The notes beneath the pieces were generated by a model. It made no database searches and was not told the DNA's origin. It saw only the letters and a list, made by a program, of their open reading frames with translations. A stretch of DNA of 64,000 nt, taken from the NCBI GenBank assembly GCA_026874595.1, contig CM049306.1, forward strand, positions 62,254,019 to 62,318,018, in the 5' to 3' direction. Each line of letters begins with the position of its first letter. Within the stretch, counting starts at the first letter, position 1. This stretch comes from Sipunculus nudus (lineage: Eukaryota; Annelida; Sipuncula; Golfingiida; Sipunculidae). A program made the position numbers and the translations under genes. Positions 23,732 through 38,700 of this stretch are shown here, in pieces.

Positions 23732-26700
23732 CTGTTTGGGCACCTTAGGTGTGTTTCCATAGAATGTTTGTATGATCTCCTAAAATAATTGACAAGAAAA
23801 ATGTTATAACTGAAAATATATACCATCATTAGTTTATAGATATGTTCCAATTATTTCAAAAACGATAATAAAATAATACAATATTACTCGCTAAATGCTT
23901 GGTATTAACATATTAATTATGTAATTTCACAATTACTGAAAATCTGATATTAGCTTACATATGAATATGGAGCACTAATGGACTTAAGATATGATAACAT
24001 CATCAGTTATAAGCATTATAAAATACTCAGTATATCAGCCCCAGAACTGGATTACATAGTTATTACCATGCCAACAATGACAAAAAGCTCACATATATGC
24101 CATTATGGTTGAAAAATCAAAAGGATAATTCAATTTCAAGCACTCTAGTGAGAATACATAATAAATGTGTTTTAAAAGCCCCTCCCCCCAATAAAAATGC
24201 ACTATGGTAAAATGATGAGTAAATAATTACAATGAAACCTCTTTACAGCAGATATTCATGGGACCCGACGATTTGTCCATTATAGCAGGGTGTCGCCCTA
24301 GAGGGGGTTGGGTCTGGTGGTTCTCTTGTAGAAAGATGACAAGATTCCCAGGAGTGGGACACAAACATCCATGAAAATGTGGATTTTTCCCCCTGTATGA
24401 CTTGGTTCTACATTCATACTGTATGTAAATAATCCTATTGCCACTTTTTATTAGTTTTGTTTTTTCAAGATGCTTTTAAATTAGTGAAAACTGTACCAAA
24501 ACAGTAGATAATTGTGGTTACCATGTATTTGTCCTGACACTGAAGAAGGTGGTCATTAATGTGTAGGTCAGCCAGAGTTATTTTATCTGTTTGGCAGACG
24601 AAATGTGTCTGTTTTCCTGAATATTGGGGTGTCTGCCAGAGGGGTTCTTTTAATACTAACAAATGTTGAACATCTCCAAGACTGTTTGTTACAATGTGTC
24701 TGCACCAGAGGGATGTCTGCAGACTGGGGTTTCATTATATAAAGACATGAATCTCTTCACTGTATCAAGACTTCCAGACTGTAACATACCTCAGCAGGAG
24801 ACAAGTTTTCTTTCTTATTTGGAGCTGGGTATTTTTGTTGCATTTTTGGAAACCACTCATCATGGAGCTTCTTGTTGAATTCTTCAATATTTTGTGTACC
24901 AAGGACAAACCCACACAGACCTTGCTCTCCTTCAAGGACATAACAATGGTCAGGACAGAACTCTAGGAATGGTGCAAGGTATCTGTAAAGCAAAAAAAAG
25001 AGACAGGCAGGTGTTTAAATTCTGTCAAATCTGTACCAAAAACACCATGATGATGATTGGCCAATGGGCAATGATGCTGTGCTGAATCTAATTTGCAATA
25101 TAGGAGAAGAGTTTACAAGAGCCTGTCCGAATATTAAGTTATATGATCAGTACTTGATAACAAACCACAACATATTACAAGAAAACACAGAAACCAAATA
25201 CTGTAATATGTGAAATTCCATAAAGCTGTCAATTTCTTAATAATTTACCTTCAAATAAAAGTGTTTATATTTTCTAAAATGGTTGGGAAGAAGAGGAAAA
25301 GATCAGCTGACTCACAGAACCTAAGAAACATAAGTGGCACCACCTGAAGCCTGCACTAAAATATCAGTCACAAGATCAATGTGTCTGTAAACCTAGTTTC
25401 TGAGATGTGTGGTACCAGAGAAAACATTTTATACAATAACGCTTGAAATATCAGAATTTGTGATAAGTGAAATTCTGGGAACAAAACATATGAAGCAAAT
25501 CCATGGCATTTGCATTCCCCTATTCAGCCGGGACATAAATAAATTAATTGTCCAAAAACCAATGCTCATCTGTGACCAGTTTGCATAGGACAATACTGGA
25601 AAATGGAAGGATTATTTTATTTTAGGAAACTCCTCAAACATTTACTACAGAGAAATGCAAAGGCTTTGGGTATGATTCTCCTGCCTCTTTGAACATGCTA
25701 TGGGTGATATGAATAGTATTACAGTTTCACAAATAAATCCATCACTGTCCTGCAGACACTGCCACAATATTTATCCTCAAATTGCACATGAAAAAGAGAT
25801 TTGAAGGCATGATGAACATGTTTAACTGGGCTGAGGTTATGCCAGATAAATGTTGGCAAGAGAAAAATGCAATGTCATCACAGAATTTTTGTGAGAAGTG
25901 CTGGAAATGGATGAAATCAGTAATCCTAACAGAAATACATGAGCGGCTACAGAAGTGAAGATGTATTATTATGGTGAAACATTATTACCGGCATATTTCT
26001 TTTACCAAGACAAGTATGTATGTATGTATAATATGTACAAATGAAAGCTGGACTTTTTAAAAGACAGACAAGATGAGTTGTCCATTATCTGGACATGACA
26101 GAAGTCACAGTCACCTCTACATCCTTAATTATACTGTATATATACACAAAAGATCAGTTTACATATTTTTGTTTGACACCAACATTGAAATTCAAAAGAA
26201 ACCAACAATTTGATCCTCCCTATTTAGCAGAACAAGAGATATTCACAAAAAAAAAACAACTGGCTACAGGATACAAGCCTTCTATTTTTAGTGATAAGCT
26301 CAAATTTGCTACTTGAATTCTTAGCCCGCAGCACAAACTGTCATATATTAAAATGCATATTCATTTTATGATATGTCAGTCCAGTGATGTACTTGTAGTC
26401 AAGTCCACACAATCAGAGTCCCAGTGCAAGTCCACAATGTTTTTATTTTAAATTTGAATTTGAGCTCATCATGTGTATGTGTAAGTAAGTTTACACAAGG
26501 TTTTTACTTTTATATTGAAATACATTAATTATCTGATGCAGAGATCAAATTTGGTACATAATATAAACCTGTTTTATAATATTAAGTCATTAGTTTGTGC
26601 AAGTGAGTCTTTATGGTATGTTTTCTCAATTCATTTTCAGGCTTTAAGTGACAAAGTTTTATTTCTGCTGGCCTGGAATTGGACTCTGCCTGACTCAGAC

Positions 26701-29700
26701 TCCATGCCCCTTAAGTTCAAGTCCCTGAAAGAGTGACCTCAAGTCCAGACTAGAGTCCAAGCTCCAACTAGAGTCCTACATAAGTGTGTCAGTCACTTTA
26801 AAATTGTACCAAATAGAAAGATAATTATGTCCTTGTCAGGATATGTTAGTCAAAAAGCTTACTGGTACTAAAACAACTCTATAATTGTTTTGAAGTCAAA
26901 CAAATAATTTGTTGTAAATGCATCAGTTTGTGTATCTGTAGATACATCCTACAGTATGAGATCCTCCCCATGGTGGCTCCCACCCTGTGTCTTCCAAGGG
27001 CACTTACCTGTCTGGTATGAGGTCAGGGCACAAAGGGCATAGGTCAGATCCATCTTGGCCATCATCAAAAGTTTTGATACAGATTTCACGCAAGGAATCC
27101 TGTAATTGGAAAGCACATTATGTAAATTGTCATCTGTCATGAATGGTTTTCTGTGTGTGATATAACCTGAGCTAGATGAGAAGTCTTTCAGGTGTACCTT
27201 CATCTGATAGGTATACACTGCATACTGCACACATCCTCCCTATTGATTCTACCTTGAATTTGATAAAATTATTACTTCAAAAATCATTTGTATTTTCTTA
27301 ATGACTGCAGGTTTAACATAAAAATTTAAGGGTAATATTTTCTGGAAACTCTATTCCCTTGTTGTGCTAATTTGTACTTTAATCAATTTAATGAAACTTA
27401 AAGTTTCAAGATACCTGATAAACTGTCAGTATTTTACAATCACATAACCTTCCTCCTGAAAAATACTCCAGCCTTGTTACATATATAATTTCTTTACATG
27501 AACTATACACATGTCTACCTCTGGTGACCACTCGGGTGGTCATATTTAATGGGCTTCATTGTACACTTCCAAAATGTACTTCTCCCTTAAACATAAATGT
27601 TTTTATCACCAATGGTTAGCTGGTTATCTGTTAGCAACATTAGTAAAAACAGTTATGAGTGGACTCTAATGAAATTTTGGTGGAAGGCTAGGCCAACATC
27701 TAAGAAACAATCTTTTGAAGTTTGTATATGGTCTGTATTATCAGTATATGTTGTTTTTCTTAGAATTATTCACCATTGCTACATAGGGTATTTTTTTTCA
27801 GGTGAAGGTAAGACTGCTGTCATTCACTGTTATTAGGGGAAGCCTCTGCCATGGTGGGAAGAGCTGACCTGTGATACATAATACTGAGTTTGATCAATAT
27901 CCTGGTAATATTCAGGATATTCAGGAATGTTGGCACAGGTATATATGTGGTCTCTGACTTTTTTTATTTACCTTGTCCTCCTCCAGGTAGGGCCTGATGG
28001 TGTAGATAGTGCTGGCTGAGGGCTTCGTCTCCAAAGAATACATGTCATATTTGCCTTCCATAGGTAGCAGTCTCTGAGGATGAAATTGAACAGATGACTA
28101 TGAGATATGTCATGTGATATGTCACATGATCTGACATCAACATATTTTATATATGGCAGAAGTGCTAAACCTCTGACATAGTAATGTTAAACAAGAAAAC
28201 ATACAGAGATACGTAATGAAAGAGAGGAATAAGTAACTGATTTATTTATAAACCAATACCTACCATAAAAAGTCACATATAAGTCAAACCCACATATAAG
28301 TGTGAGGGTATATTTTTAGGGTTGATATCAGGTAAAAATTTTTTTCAAGCTTTACTGGTATTTTAGTATTTAGCAGAAATGAAGATCGTCTGACACTCAG
28401 AATCCGCAGGTGGGTGATAATAGAAGAGCCAAGGATTTCTCATACATTCCGTCATTAATTTTTAACTTCAATTGATTCGTCTGATATCAATTAAACATAT
28501 TAATTATGTGTCATTAAAACATGACTGTTGCTGTTTCATCTACATTTTAAATGATCAAAATTGTTAAGAAAGCACAAAGCTGGACCACGTGAGTCACATG
28601 AAAAGACCACGTTACAGTGCAATCTGTCCTCAGCTTGTTCACATACATGGACCAAGGCAGTAATTTTTATTGTCTGAGATTTTTATTCTGTGAAAAAACA
28701 AGGCCTTAAACAACAGTTTTATTCAAGTTTTGATTAACTCTGGTCTTCCTTGCCTTGACAGACAGACATACTGGTCACACACCTGTGACCAATTACATGC
28801 AATATAACTGCATATATGCAATGTAGATATCCAGCATAGCCCACTGCAGGGTAAGCACAGAAGCCAGGGCTACACATGGACAAAACTTCTGTCATTCTTT
28901 GATCAAACTCCGTTTTCCTATCTTTTTTATTAAAGTTTTTGTGAGTAAATCACTTTTTTCACATTCTGTTGAGTTCTTATTCTTGAGTCTTGCAGGTTTT
29001 GTGTTCTTTTGTATATTGCAATATCCATGTCAGGTTGAACTCCAGTCTATTTTTCCCCAAGCTTTGCTCAGGGCCGCAGTCATTCACTAGGATTTGGGGT
29101 AATATTTTAAGTAGGAACTTCTGAACAGAGTGATAATTTCTCCCCATGTATCAGTACACAAGTGCCCAGGATGACCTGGGTGACCTGCGACAGGCAGCCC
29201 CCCCCCCCAATGACAGGCAGCCCCCCCCCCCCCCAATACCGGGTGAGTGCTAATCTTTGCCTTTTGTCACCTGTCTGTAGTTCAGATACACTTGGCACTG
29301 GCTTTAGCTGTTAATGTTTGCTAGCTTGTGCAGGCACCAAATGTTACTGTTGAATAATTTTGTAAGAGAATTGGTTGTCAAATACACAAGGGTTCATGCC
29401 TTTGATAAAATTCCAATTGATTACCCAATACTTGTGCCTCCAGCACTCTTACTTGATCGCCCGTGAATGAAGCTCATTAAAACTAAGCGCGGAGGACTTC
29501 CTGGTTGTCAGCAACCATGTATAAATTACAATCATTTTAATATACTGCATTGTCTAAATAAAAAAATGTAAATGGTCAGACTTTAAAAAAAAAATTGGAA
29601 ACCTTATTAGTTTCTTTTTTAAGAGTATTTTTTTACTGAAAGGGCCACTTGTGTACCTGACTTCCCCGGAAATAGACATCGAGTGATCAATCAGTTAAGT

Positions 29701-32700
29701 CCTAGCTGGGTTGGTCAGACATTCAGGCCGGTGTTTGACTAAGTATGTGCAAAATTTGGCCTCTCATAAATCGACTCCTCTTTCTTGGATTAATTTTTCG
29801 GAACAAATAGGTCGATGTATATGCAGGTTTTTTTTATAGTATATATGTTTTTCTTGTGTTAAAAATGCTTCAGTGTTGGATGTAAATTAACAAGGGACCC
29901 ATGGGTCACGTGGCTCAGCTGAATTTTGGAATATTTGAGCAAATGCAAAATATACTTATTTCTTTTATTTTTCATATATATTAACCCTGCCTAGGCTTGG
30001 TATTTGTGTTTACTAATAAAATGATTAAAATAAATTGTGATTCCATGTACCGATAGACGTAACTCAGTGCCAGCTCTTATCACTAAAGCCCTGTAAAGTC
30101 TGTATGGTGAATCCGTGATATCTGCATATCAGGGGTTATAAGGTGCAATATGTTTGGACCCATAACTTCAAGCAATTACTCAATACTGACCTAAATTCTT
30201 CAAAGTTTTTAGGATATATATAGAGGAATATTTATATTAAATATGATCAAAAGCAGATCAGAGGTTATGATATTAGGCAGTCTTGAAGTGTAACCATGGG
30301 TTTTATATGGAAAATGGAGGTTTTTTATTAATATCTTAAATGAATGAAGTCCTAGTGACCCAATTTTCTGTATAGAAGGAGATTTTGGGGATATCTAACT
30401 GTATGCCGAATTTGGTATTAGTAGGTCCAATGGTTTTAAAATGTGCCTTGTTAATGGACTGACACCCAGACGGACAAAGGACCATCGCTATAGCTAAAAT
30501 GATTTATAGTGAGCAAAAAATCATTTTTTTTAATGTAAAATGTGTGTTTCTCACCCTGAATTCTGAGTGGAGGCCTCCTCTGTTAACCCATGGTTCAGGG
30601 CAGCCACCTACAAATGGCTCCTTGTTGGGCTTCCCTGTGGCTGTAAACACCAGTCACAAATAAATTATCATATCATGTGGTCCCAAAATTTTTTCTGTTC
30701 TGGTTAAAGAAACAAGACCAGATGGCTATCCCATGACAAATAATCATCAACTTTTCTGATATTTACATTCTAATTTCATCTTAATTCTACATTTAAATAA
30801 AGAATGGACAACTGGACATCATAATATAGTTATTAGGGCTGGAATACTTCCAGTTCATTTTCGAACAATATGTATAATTCCCTCAAGATACTATATATAA
30901 ATATATACCTTTACTGTGTATTTCAAAGTGTAGATTTAGAACTCTTCCTTGTTCTGTGATAGAAATAACATTTCTAATAGAACACTCTCATGTAAGTTAT
31001 TCCCAACTGTAAAAATACTTTGTTTTGTAAAGAATTAGTCAAATTGATGTCTCAACCTTTATTTTGACCAATGTGCTTCACCTTATTATTCTTGCTTAGA
31101 AATAACTAGAAAATGCACAGTCAACAAGCGACCACATGAATCTGCCTAATCACATAGGCATGGGTAAAGTAAGGAGGCACTGAATGTTCCTGACATGACA
31201 TGACTCCGAATTTGTGGCATCAGAGATGCCAATTAAACTCCTCATTTATGTGTAATTTTCACTAAAAACAGATCTACATATTGATACAACATACAACATT
31301 TAAGGCTGAGACACCAATCTAATGCTGGTGAAAAGTGCGTCAATGTTTTCTATAAAGCACAGAATGGCACCACCTATCTGGTCTAAAACAAAGCTATCCA
31401 AGATGAATAACCATTCAAAATGTCAGGCTGATACATACATCCACTCCTTAGGAAAGGGCATCAATGTATTCTACAAACAAGGGACCTTTGGGTCACGGCG
31501 CTCAGCTGTTATATATGATAAAAAAATATGATTTAGAAATGAGGCACATGCTGGTTAATTTGTGTGGTAATAAATATAAGCTGTATTATGAGTTGTTGTT
31601 TAGTTTAGATTTTGATAGTACCTTTGGAGACAGGGAAGAGGATTGATTTCTTTTATTTTATTAACAAATGGAGTACTATTGTCACACAGATTTTGACTTG
31701 GCCATATAACTTATAAGCAGAACATATAATATAAGAGTTTAACAATTTATTAAAAAAAATTACAAATATTGTCCCAAATATAATTTTTATTAAAAATAAT
31801 AAGAGAATCATATGATTTTTAGCTCAGATGACTTTCAGTCATCTGAGCTATAGCGATCACACTTTGTCCGTCGTCCGTCTGTCTGTCTGTCCGTCTGTCC
31901 GTCCGTTAACCAGGCACAAATCGTAACCGCTGGACCTAGAACCTTGTAACTTGGGATTCTGAGAGGTCCATAAAAAATCTCCTTGGAAACCAGAAATTAG
32001 GTCTCTGTTACCCATATCCTTCGAGCTATGTGGCCCCAAAGTACCCCCCAGAAAAGTCAAAAATTTCATACAAAAACTTCAATATCTCATTAACTACTTG
32101 ACTGATGGTCATGATTTTTGGCATACATATTGATCATGAGATGTTACATCACTTCCTGCAGACTGGTGGCGCCAACTGTATTTTTCGATTTTTTACGAAT
32201 TTTTTTCTCTATTTTTGAGACCTTTAAAGATATGAACATCTGTTAACAGGGCACAAATCATTAAACTGGACCAAGAATCTTCATTCTTGACACACTGAGA
32301 GGTCCATGAAAAATCTCCTTGGAAACCAGAAATTAGGTCTCTGTTACCCATATCCTTAGAGCTATCGGGCCCCAAAGTACCCCCCAGAATAGTAAAAAAT
32401 TTCATACAAAAACTTCAATATCTCAATAACTACATCACTGATGGTCTTCATTTTTGGCATACATATTGATCATGAGATGTTCGATCAGTTCCTGCAGACT
32501 GGTGGCGCCACCTGTACTGTTTGATTTTTTATGATATTTTCCTCTATTTTTGAGACCTTTGAGGATGCTGTCATCTGTTAGCGTGGCACAAATCGTAACG
32601 ACTGGACCTAGAATCTTCATTTTCGACACACTGAGAGACCTATGAAAAGTCTCCATGGAAACCAGAAATTAGGTCTCTGTTACCCATATCCTTCGAGCTA

Positions 32701-35700
32701 TGGGGCCCAAAATTACCCCCCAGAATAGTCAAAAATTTCATACAAAAACTTCAATATCTCATTAACTACATCACTGATGGTCATGATTTTCGACATACAT
32801 ATTGATCATGAGATGTTTCATCAGTTTGTGCAGACTGGTGGCGCCACCTGTATTTTTCAATGTTCACGAATTGTTTTCTCCATTTTTGAGACCTTTAAGG
32901 ATGTAGTTATCTGCCAACAGGGTACAAATCGTAACGACTGGACCTAGAATCTTCGTTCTTGACACACAGGGAGACCCATGATAAGTCTCCATGGAAACCT
33001 GAAATTTGGTCTCTGTTACCCATATCCTTTGAGCTATGGCACTCTAAAGTACAGCTCAGAATAATGGAAAATTTGATACAAAAGCTAAAGTATCTGAACA
33101 ACTAATGCAGAGATAACCATAATTGTTTGCATGGATATTGATCATTGAGTGTTTCATAAGTTTCTGCAGACTGGTGGCACCACCTGTATTTGTTCGGTTT
33201 TTTTTACGAAATTTTTCTGTATTTTTGAGACCTTTAAAGATATGAACATCTGTTAACAGGGCACAAATCATTAAACTGGACCAAGAATCTTCATTCTTGA
33301 CACACAGGGAGACCCATGAAAAGTCTCCAAGGAAACTTGAAATTAGGTCTCTGTTACCCATATTCTTTAAGCTGTATGGGTCTAAAATACCCCCCCCCCC
33401 CCATGAATAATGGAAAATTTGATACAAAAACTGCAGTATTTCAATAACTACAACACTGATGGTCATGATTTTCGGCATACATATTGATCATGAGCTGTTC
33501 CATCAGTTTCTGCAGACTGGGGGTGCCACCTCTATTTTTTTTCAAATTTTTACGAATTTTTTTCTTTTTTGAGACCTTTAAAGATGTGGTTATCTGTCAA
33601 CAGGGTACAAATCGCAACAACTGGACCTAGAATCTTCATTCTTGTCATGCAAGGAGGCACATGCCTGTGGAAACTTGAAATTAGGTCTCTGTTACCCATA
33701 TCCTTCAAGCTTTAGGACTCCGAAGTATCCCTCAGAATAATGGACAATTTGATACAAAAACTGAAGTATCTGAACAACTAATGCAGAGATCACCATGTTT
33801 TTTTGCATGGATATTAACCATTAAGTGTTTTTATTAGTTTCTGCAGACTGGTGGAGCCACCTGTATTTTTGTATCCGCCAAAACGAAGTTTTGCGGATAC
33901 TATGTTTCTGACTGAGTTCCTCCGCCGTGGCGGCGTTCGTTTCCAGAGAGCTCCTCGGAGACTAATGGACCGATTTTTCCCAAACTTACACCTATTATCG
34001 GGTCACATGTGAACTGGTGCCTAACCAATTTGCATTGACCTCTGACCTTTCCTCTCTATCCAGTGTCCATTTGTGGGTCTGTTTCCACTCATAAACCCTC
34101 ATATCTCGGGAACCGTTTGACCGATCAGGAAATAAAATTGATACAAATGTAGCCCTTGGATTGCTTTATAACATACACAAAAAATGGTGGCGCCACCTGT
34201 AACCATGTTTGCACAGTGTCCATCTGTTCATCTGCCTTGGGTTAAAATCACTCATATCTCTGCAGTGAATTGACTAATTCACCTGAAATTCGTCATGTGT
34301 ATACATCCAGGATAGCTTTCTTGATTTTATGACAGGTGGCGCCACCTACGTTCACGTTCACACTGATGACATCCAAGCTTATATCTCGGGAACCGTTTGA
34401 CCGATCAGGAAATAAAATTTATACAAATGTAGCCCTTTGATAGCTCTGTAACATACACAAAAAATGGTGGCGCCACCTGTAACAATGTTTGCACAGCGTC
34501 TGTCTGTTAGTCTGCCGTGGCCTAAAATTACTCATTTCTCTGTAGTGGTTCGACATAACTGCCTAAAATTTTGCAGGTTTATACATCGTGGACAGCTTTC
34601 TTGATTTTATGACAGGTGGCGCCACCTACATTCTAGTTAACGCTGGACACATCCAAGCTCATATCTCAGGAACCATTTGACCGATTGGGCCAAAATTGTG
34701 CATGTGTTTAGATCTCACATGGGTCTTTATCATACACAAAACTGGAGGGGTTACCTGCAAAGATTTTTGCACAGTGTTTGTCTGTTTGTCTGCCATGGGC
34801 AAAAATCGCTCATATACATGTAGTGGTTTGACTTTTCTGCCTAAAATTTTGCAGGTGTATACAACTTGGACAGATTTCTGGATTTGTGGTAGGTGGCACA
34901 ACCTACATACACATTTAGGCTGCAGACATCCATGCTAATATGCAACATACCTCACTCTATTTCCCCTTGCCACTCAATCCATGCCTCACTATCCGATTTT
35001 GGCAGATACATGTAGTCACTTGTCGGTTACCCGTATTCTAGTTTTAAAAGTTTACACATTTTTCTCTATTTTTGAGATATATAAATACAGACTAAATCTT
35101 GGCCTGTTGGTTAATCTGTTTGATGCTTCAGTTGAATGGGTATATACTACCATTCTGGTGATAAAATTTCCTTTTGCGAATCTCTTCCCAGTCAGCTGAG
35201 CGTCATGACCCATGGGTCACTTGTTTAAAATGAAATATAACTGAAATGATTATTAAAATAATATCAAAGAATATATTCATGAATGCATTCATGAATACAT
35301 TTTGAAAGTATTTGCACTGGTATTCATATACTTTCATTTTTACCTGAATTCCCATTCTTTATGCAAGAAATTTTATAATGGAGTACATATTCATATTCGT
35401 TTTAAATACAATTGCAAACTATTTGCACCATGTCTGGTATTTATTCAGTTTTCACAAACAATGATGTTGAGAATCCAGAATATACAAAATTAACACATTT
35501 AAATAATGATCATAAGGACCTGGTTTTATGGCTTTTATTTATATTAAAAAAAATAAATGTAATATATTCATTTTGGACTACTTTCACATCAATGTACACA
35601 CTAAACACAGTAGGAATCTAGATTAATATTATCAACTGCATCTTTGTCTATCATTAATTTCCTTCATATGATCCCTAATGATTAATAATGAATAATATGA

Positions 35701-38700
35701 TTTACTTTTTTATCATTAAAATTGAACTGAAAAATACCATAGGTGACTGCAAGGTGTTATTTGGAATACAAGACATTCTATCCATCGATACAAGATTCTT
35801 ATATCATCAGTAACTGCAAGTTAATTTCCTGTTATTATAAACTGACAAATTCCTTTTCTATTTTTCTTTAATTTGTTATTAAAAACCGTTAAAAATTTAT
35901 TAATTTATTGTTTATTGTTATGTTGTCGGTTAAAAACTACTAGATGAGTCAGGTTGGACACCTGGATCAACTGTGGCTGGCCATAAGCTGCCTGGCTGCC
36001 CCAGTTTATGCCTCGCCTCAAGCATGCATAATTTGCTGAAATTTCAACAAGGTCAACATACAGGTGACTCAAGAGGGTCTGGAGAGAGCCAAGGTCTGAC
36101 ACTGTCTCATAAAAACATTAATAAAAGCTACAATTTTTGGCCAATTTCTTTCAGCTTTCTAAACTAAAAAGCTGAAATCCTTATGTGTGCATGATATGAA
36201 AATTATATCAACAGTGCTCACATAAACAAATGTGCCATGGTCAAATTTGGGCAAAATTTAAGGTACTAATTTTATATTTATACTAATAACTTATAAAATT
36301 TGAAAAATTCAGAACTAATGTTGGGTATTCAATTGAATCTTGATTAAATAATGTAACATCCCTGACAAAAAATCTCTAGCTTCAGCAATCCTCTTGTTAA
36401 GGGAGTAAATATATTTCTTGATTTTTTACAAAGTGCATTATATTTGGGCCCATAACTTAAAACAATTACGCAATACTGACATCATTTCTGGCATGTGCAT
36501 AGAGAATGTATAGAAAAATATGTATATTATATATGATTAAAGTCAGATCAGTGGTTTTGATATTAGGCAGTCTTGAAGTGTAACAATGGGTTTTTAATGG
36601 AAAAATTAAGTTTTTCATTAATATCTCGAAGGTATTAAGTCCTAGTGACCAAATTCTTGGCATGGTAGGGGATTTTGGAGACATCTAATTGTATGCCAAA
36701 TTTAAGGAACTGACAGCTGAAGCTGGGGAGCTGAGCTCTTGCAAACTGCATAACACTAGCTTGATGTAAACAATATGTTACATGGTGCTTGAAAACTTGA
36801 ATAAAATCTACAGTTTTTAATCAATTGGTTTCAAATTTTAACATAACAAAAACATGCTGTGAAAATTAGATCCACAGTACTTACAGGAAAAAAACGTACC
36901 ATGGTCAAAGTTGGGCAAAATTTAAGGTACCAATTTTTTATTTTTGTGAATATTTTAAAAAATTTAAAAGATTTTGATCTAATTTTGGGTATACAATTTA
37001 ATTTTGATTAATTAAAATTATATTACTGGAAAAAAGTCCATAGCTTTAACACGTTTTGTGTTAAGTGATCAAATATCTTTCCTGATTTTTTACAAAATGC
37101 ATTATGTTTAGGCCCATAACTTTTTTAAATTATAAAATACAGACATAATTTCTGGCATGTACATAGGAACTATATACAGGAATATTTCTGGTAAATATGA
37201 GGAAAAACAGATGATTGGTTTTGATATTAGGCGGTCCTGAAGTGTGAAAATAGGTTTTTAATAAAAAATTGAGGTTTTTCCTTGATTTCTCAAAAGAACG
37301 AAGTTGCAAAGACCCAGTTTTCGGCTTGGTAGGAGATCTTGGGGACATCTAACATTATGCCGAATTTTGGATTCCTAGGTCTTACGGTTTCAAAACGGGC
37401 CACATCTGGACCACGACTATAGCTCAGATGACTTATAGTCAGCTGAGCTAAAAACAGGAAGGTAGCTGGTGCCACCTGTCTGGTAAACCAGAAAACTCTC
37501 CAAGGTGGATGGACATGCCAAAATACAGACCAAAACATTGAAACAATCCTGAGATATGAGCATTTTTCACCTAAAGCTAATACAAGATTTGACGCACGCA
37601 AAAATGGTTGCAGATGGTGCCACCAATCTTTAGTATGAGATAGAGTTATCCAGGATCTATGAATATGCATAATTTCAAGCCAATATGGCAAACCAATCCA
37701 GGGAAAACAGCATCAGTCTATTCTAAAAATGACCCAGGGGTCATGAAGCTCAGTTACGTAGGAAGACATTCACAAAAGGAATTTTATCATCTGAATGCCA
37801 AATTTTGTAAGTGGTATCATAATTCAACTGAAGCATAGCTCAGAGGATATGGGTATCATAGACCTAATTTCTGGTTTCCAAGAAGATTTTTCACAGAACT
37901 CCCTGGATGTCAAGTTATAAGATGCTAGGTGCAATGGTTACAATATGTGCCCTGTTAACAGGTGATTGCATCTTTGAAGGTCTCAAAATAAACAATTTAA
38001 AGAAAATGCATAAAATTTAAAAAATCCAGGTGGTAATACCAGTCTGCAGGAACTGATGAAACATTCAATGATGAATGAGCACGCAAAGAATCATGATGAT
38101 GAATGCATGAGTTTTTCAGAAACTGAGCTTTTGTATAAAATTTATAATTATATTGAGGGGTACATACAAGCCCTATAGCTCAAAAGATATGGGTAACAGA
38201 GACCTAATTTCATGTTTACAAGGATATATTTCATTGAGCTTCCTGGATGTCAAGTAAGAAGATTCCAGGTCCAATGGTTAGGATTTGTGCCCTATTAAGA
38301 GAAGACCGCATGTTTGATGGTCTCAAAATAGAGAAAAATTGCATAAAAATGCACCACCAGTCTGCAGGAACTGATGTACCACTCAACGATGAATATGCAT
38401 GCCAAGAATCATGGTGATTGATGCATTAGTTGTTCAGACACTGTTGCTTTTGTATAAAATTTTTAATTATTCTGGGGAGTTCTTTTGAGCCCCAAAGCTC
38501 AGAGGATATGGGTAACAGAGCCCTAATTTCAGTTTTCCAAGGAGACTTTTATGTACCTCCCTGTATGTCAAATTTCCAGGTCCAGCGGTTACTATTTGTG
38601 CCTGGTTAATGGACGGACGGACACCAGACAAAGAGTGATAGACATAGCTCAGATGACTTTCAGTCAGCTGAGATAAAAACGGAAAGGTAGGTGGTGCCAC

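Noticed and set aside
23462-23788. 108-codon plus-strand frame
   Set aside because: It is the antisense shadow of the OGA terminal exon, whose minus-strand frame matches a known family.
26388-26790. AAGTCC/GAGTCC word clusters as a possible hAT element
   Set aside because: The outer ends do not form a convincing inverted repeat and no 8 bp duplication was found.
33056-33478. 140-codon minus-strand frame, with relatives near 32.4, 44.4, 60.9 and 61.6 kb
   Set aside because: It crosses tandem R1 units, and relatives occur wherever the same unit occurs, on both strands. Open frames follow unit length; no domain or codon pattern is seen.
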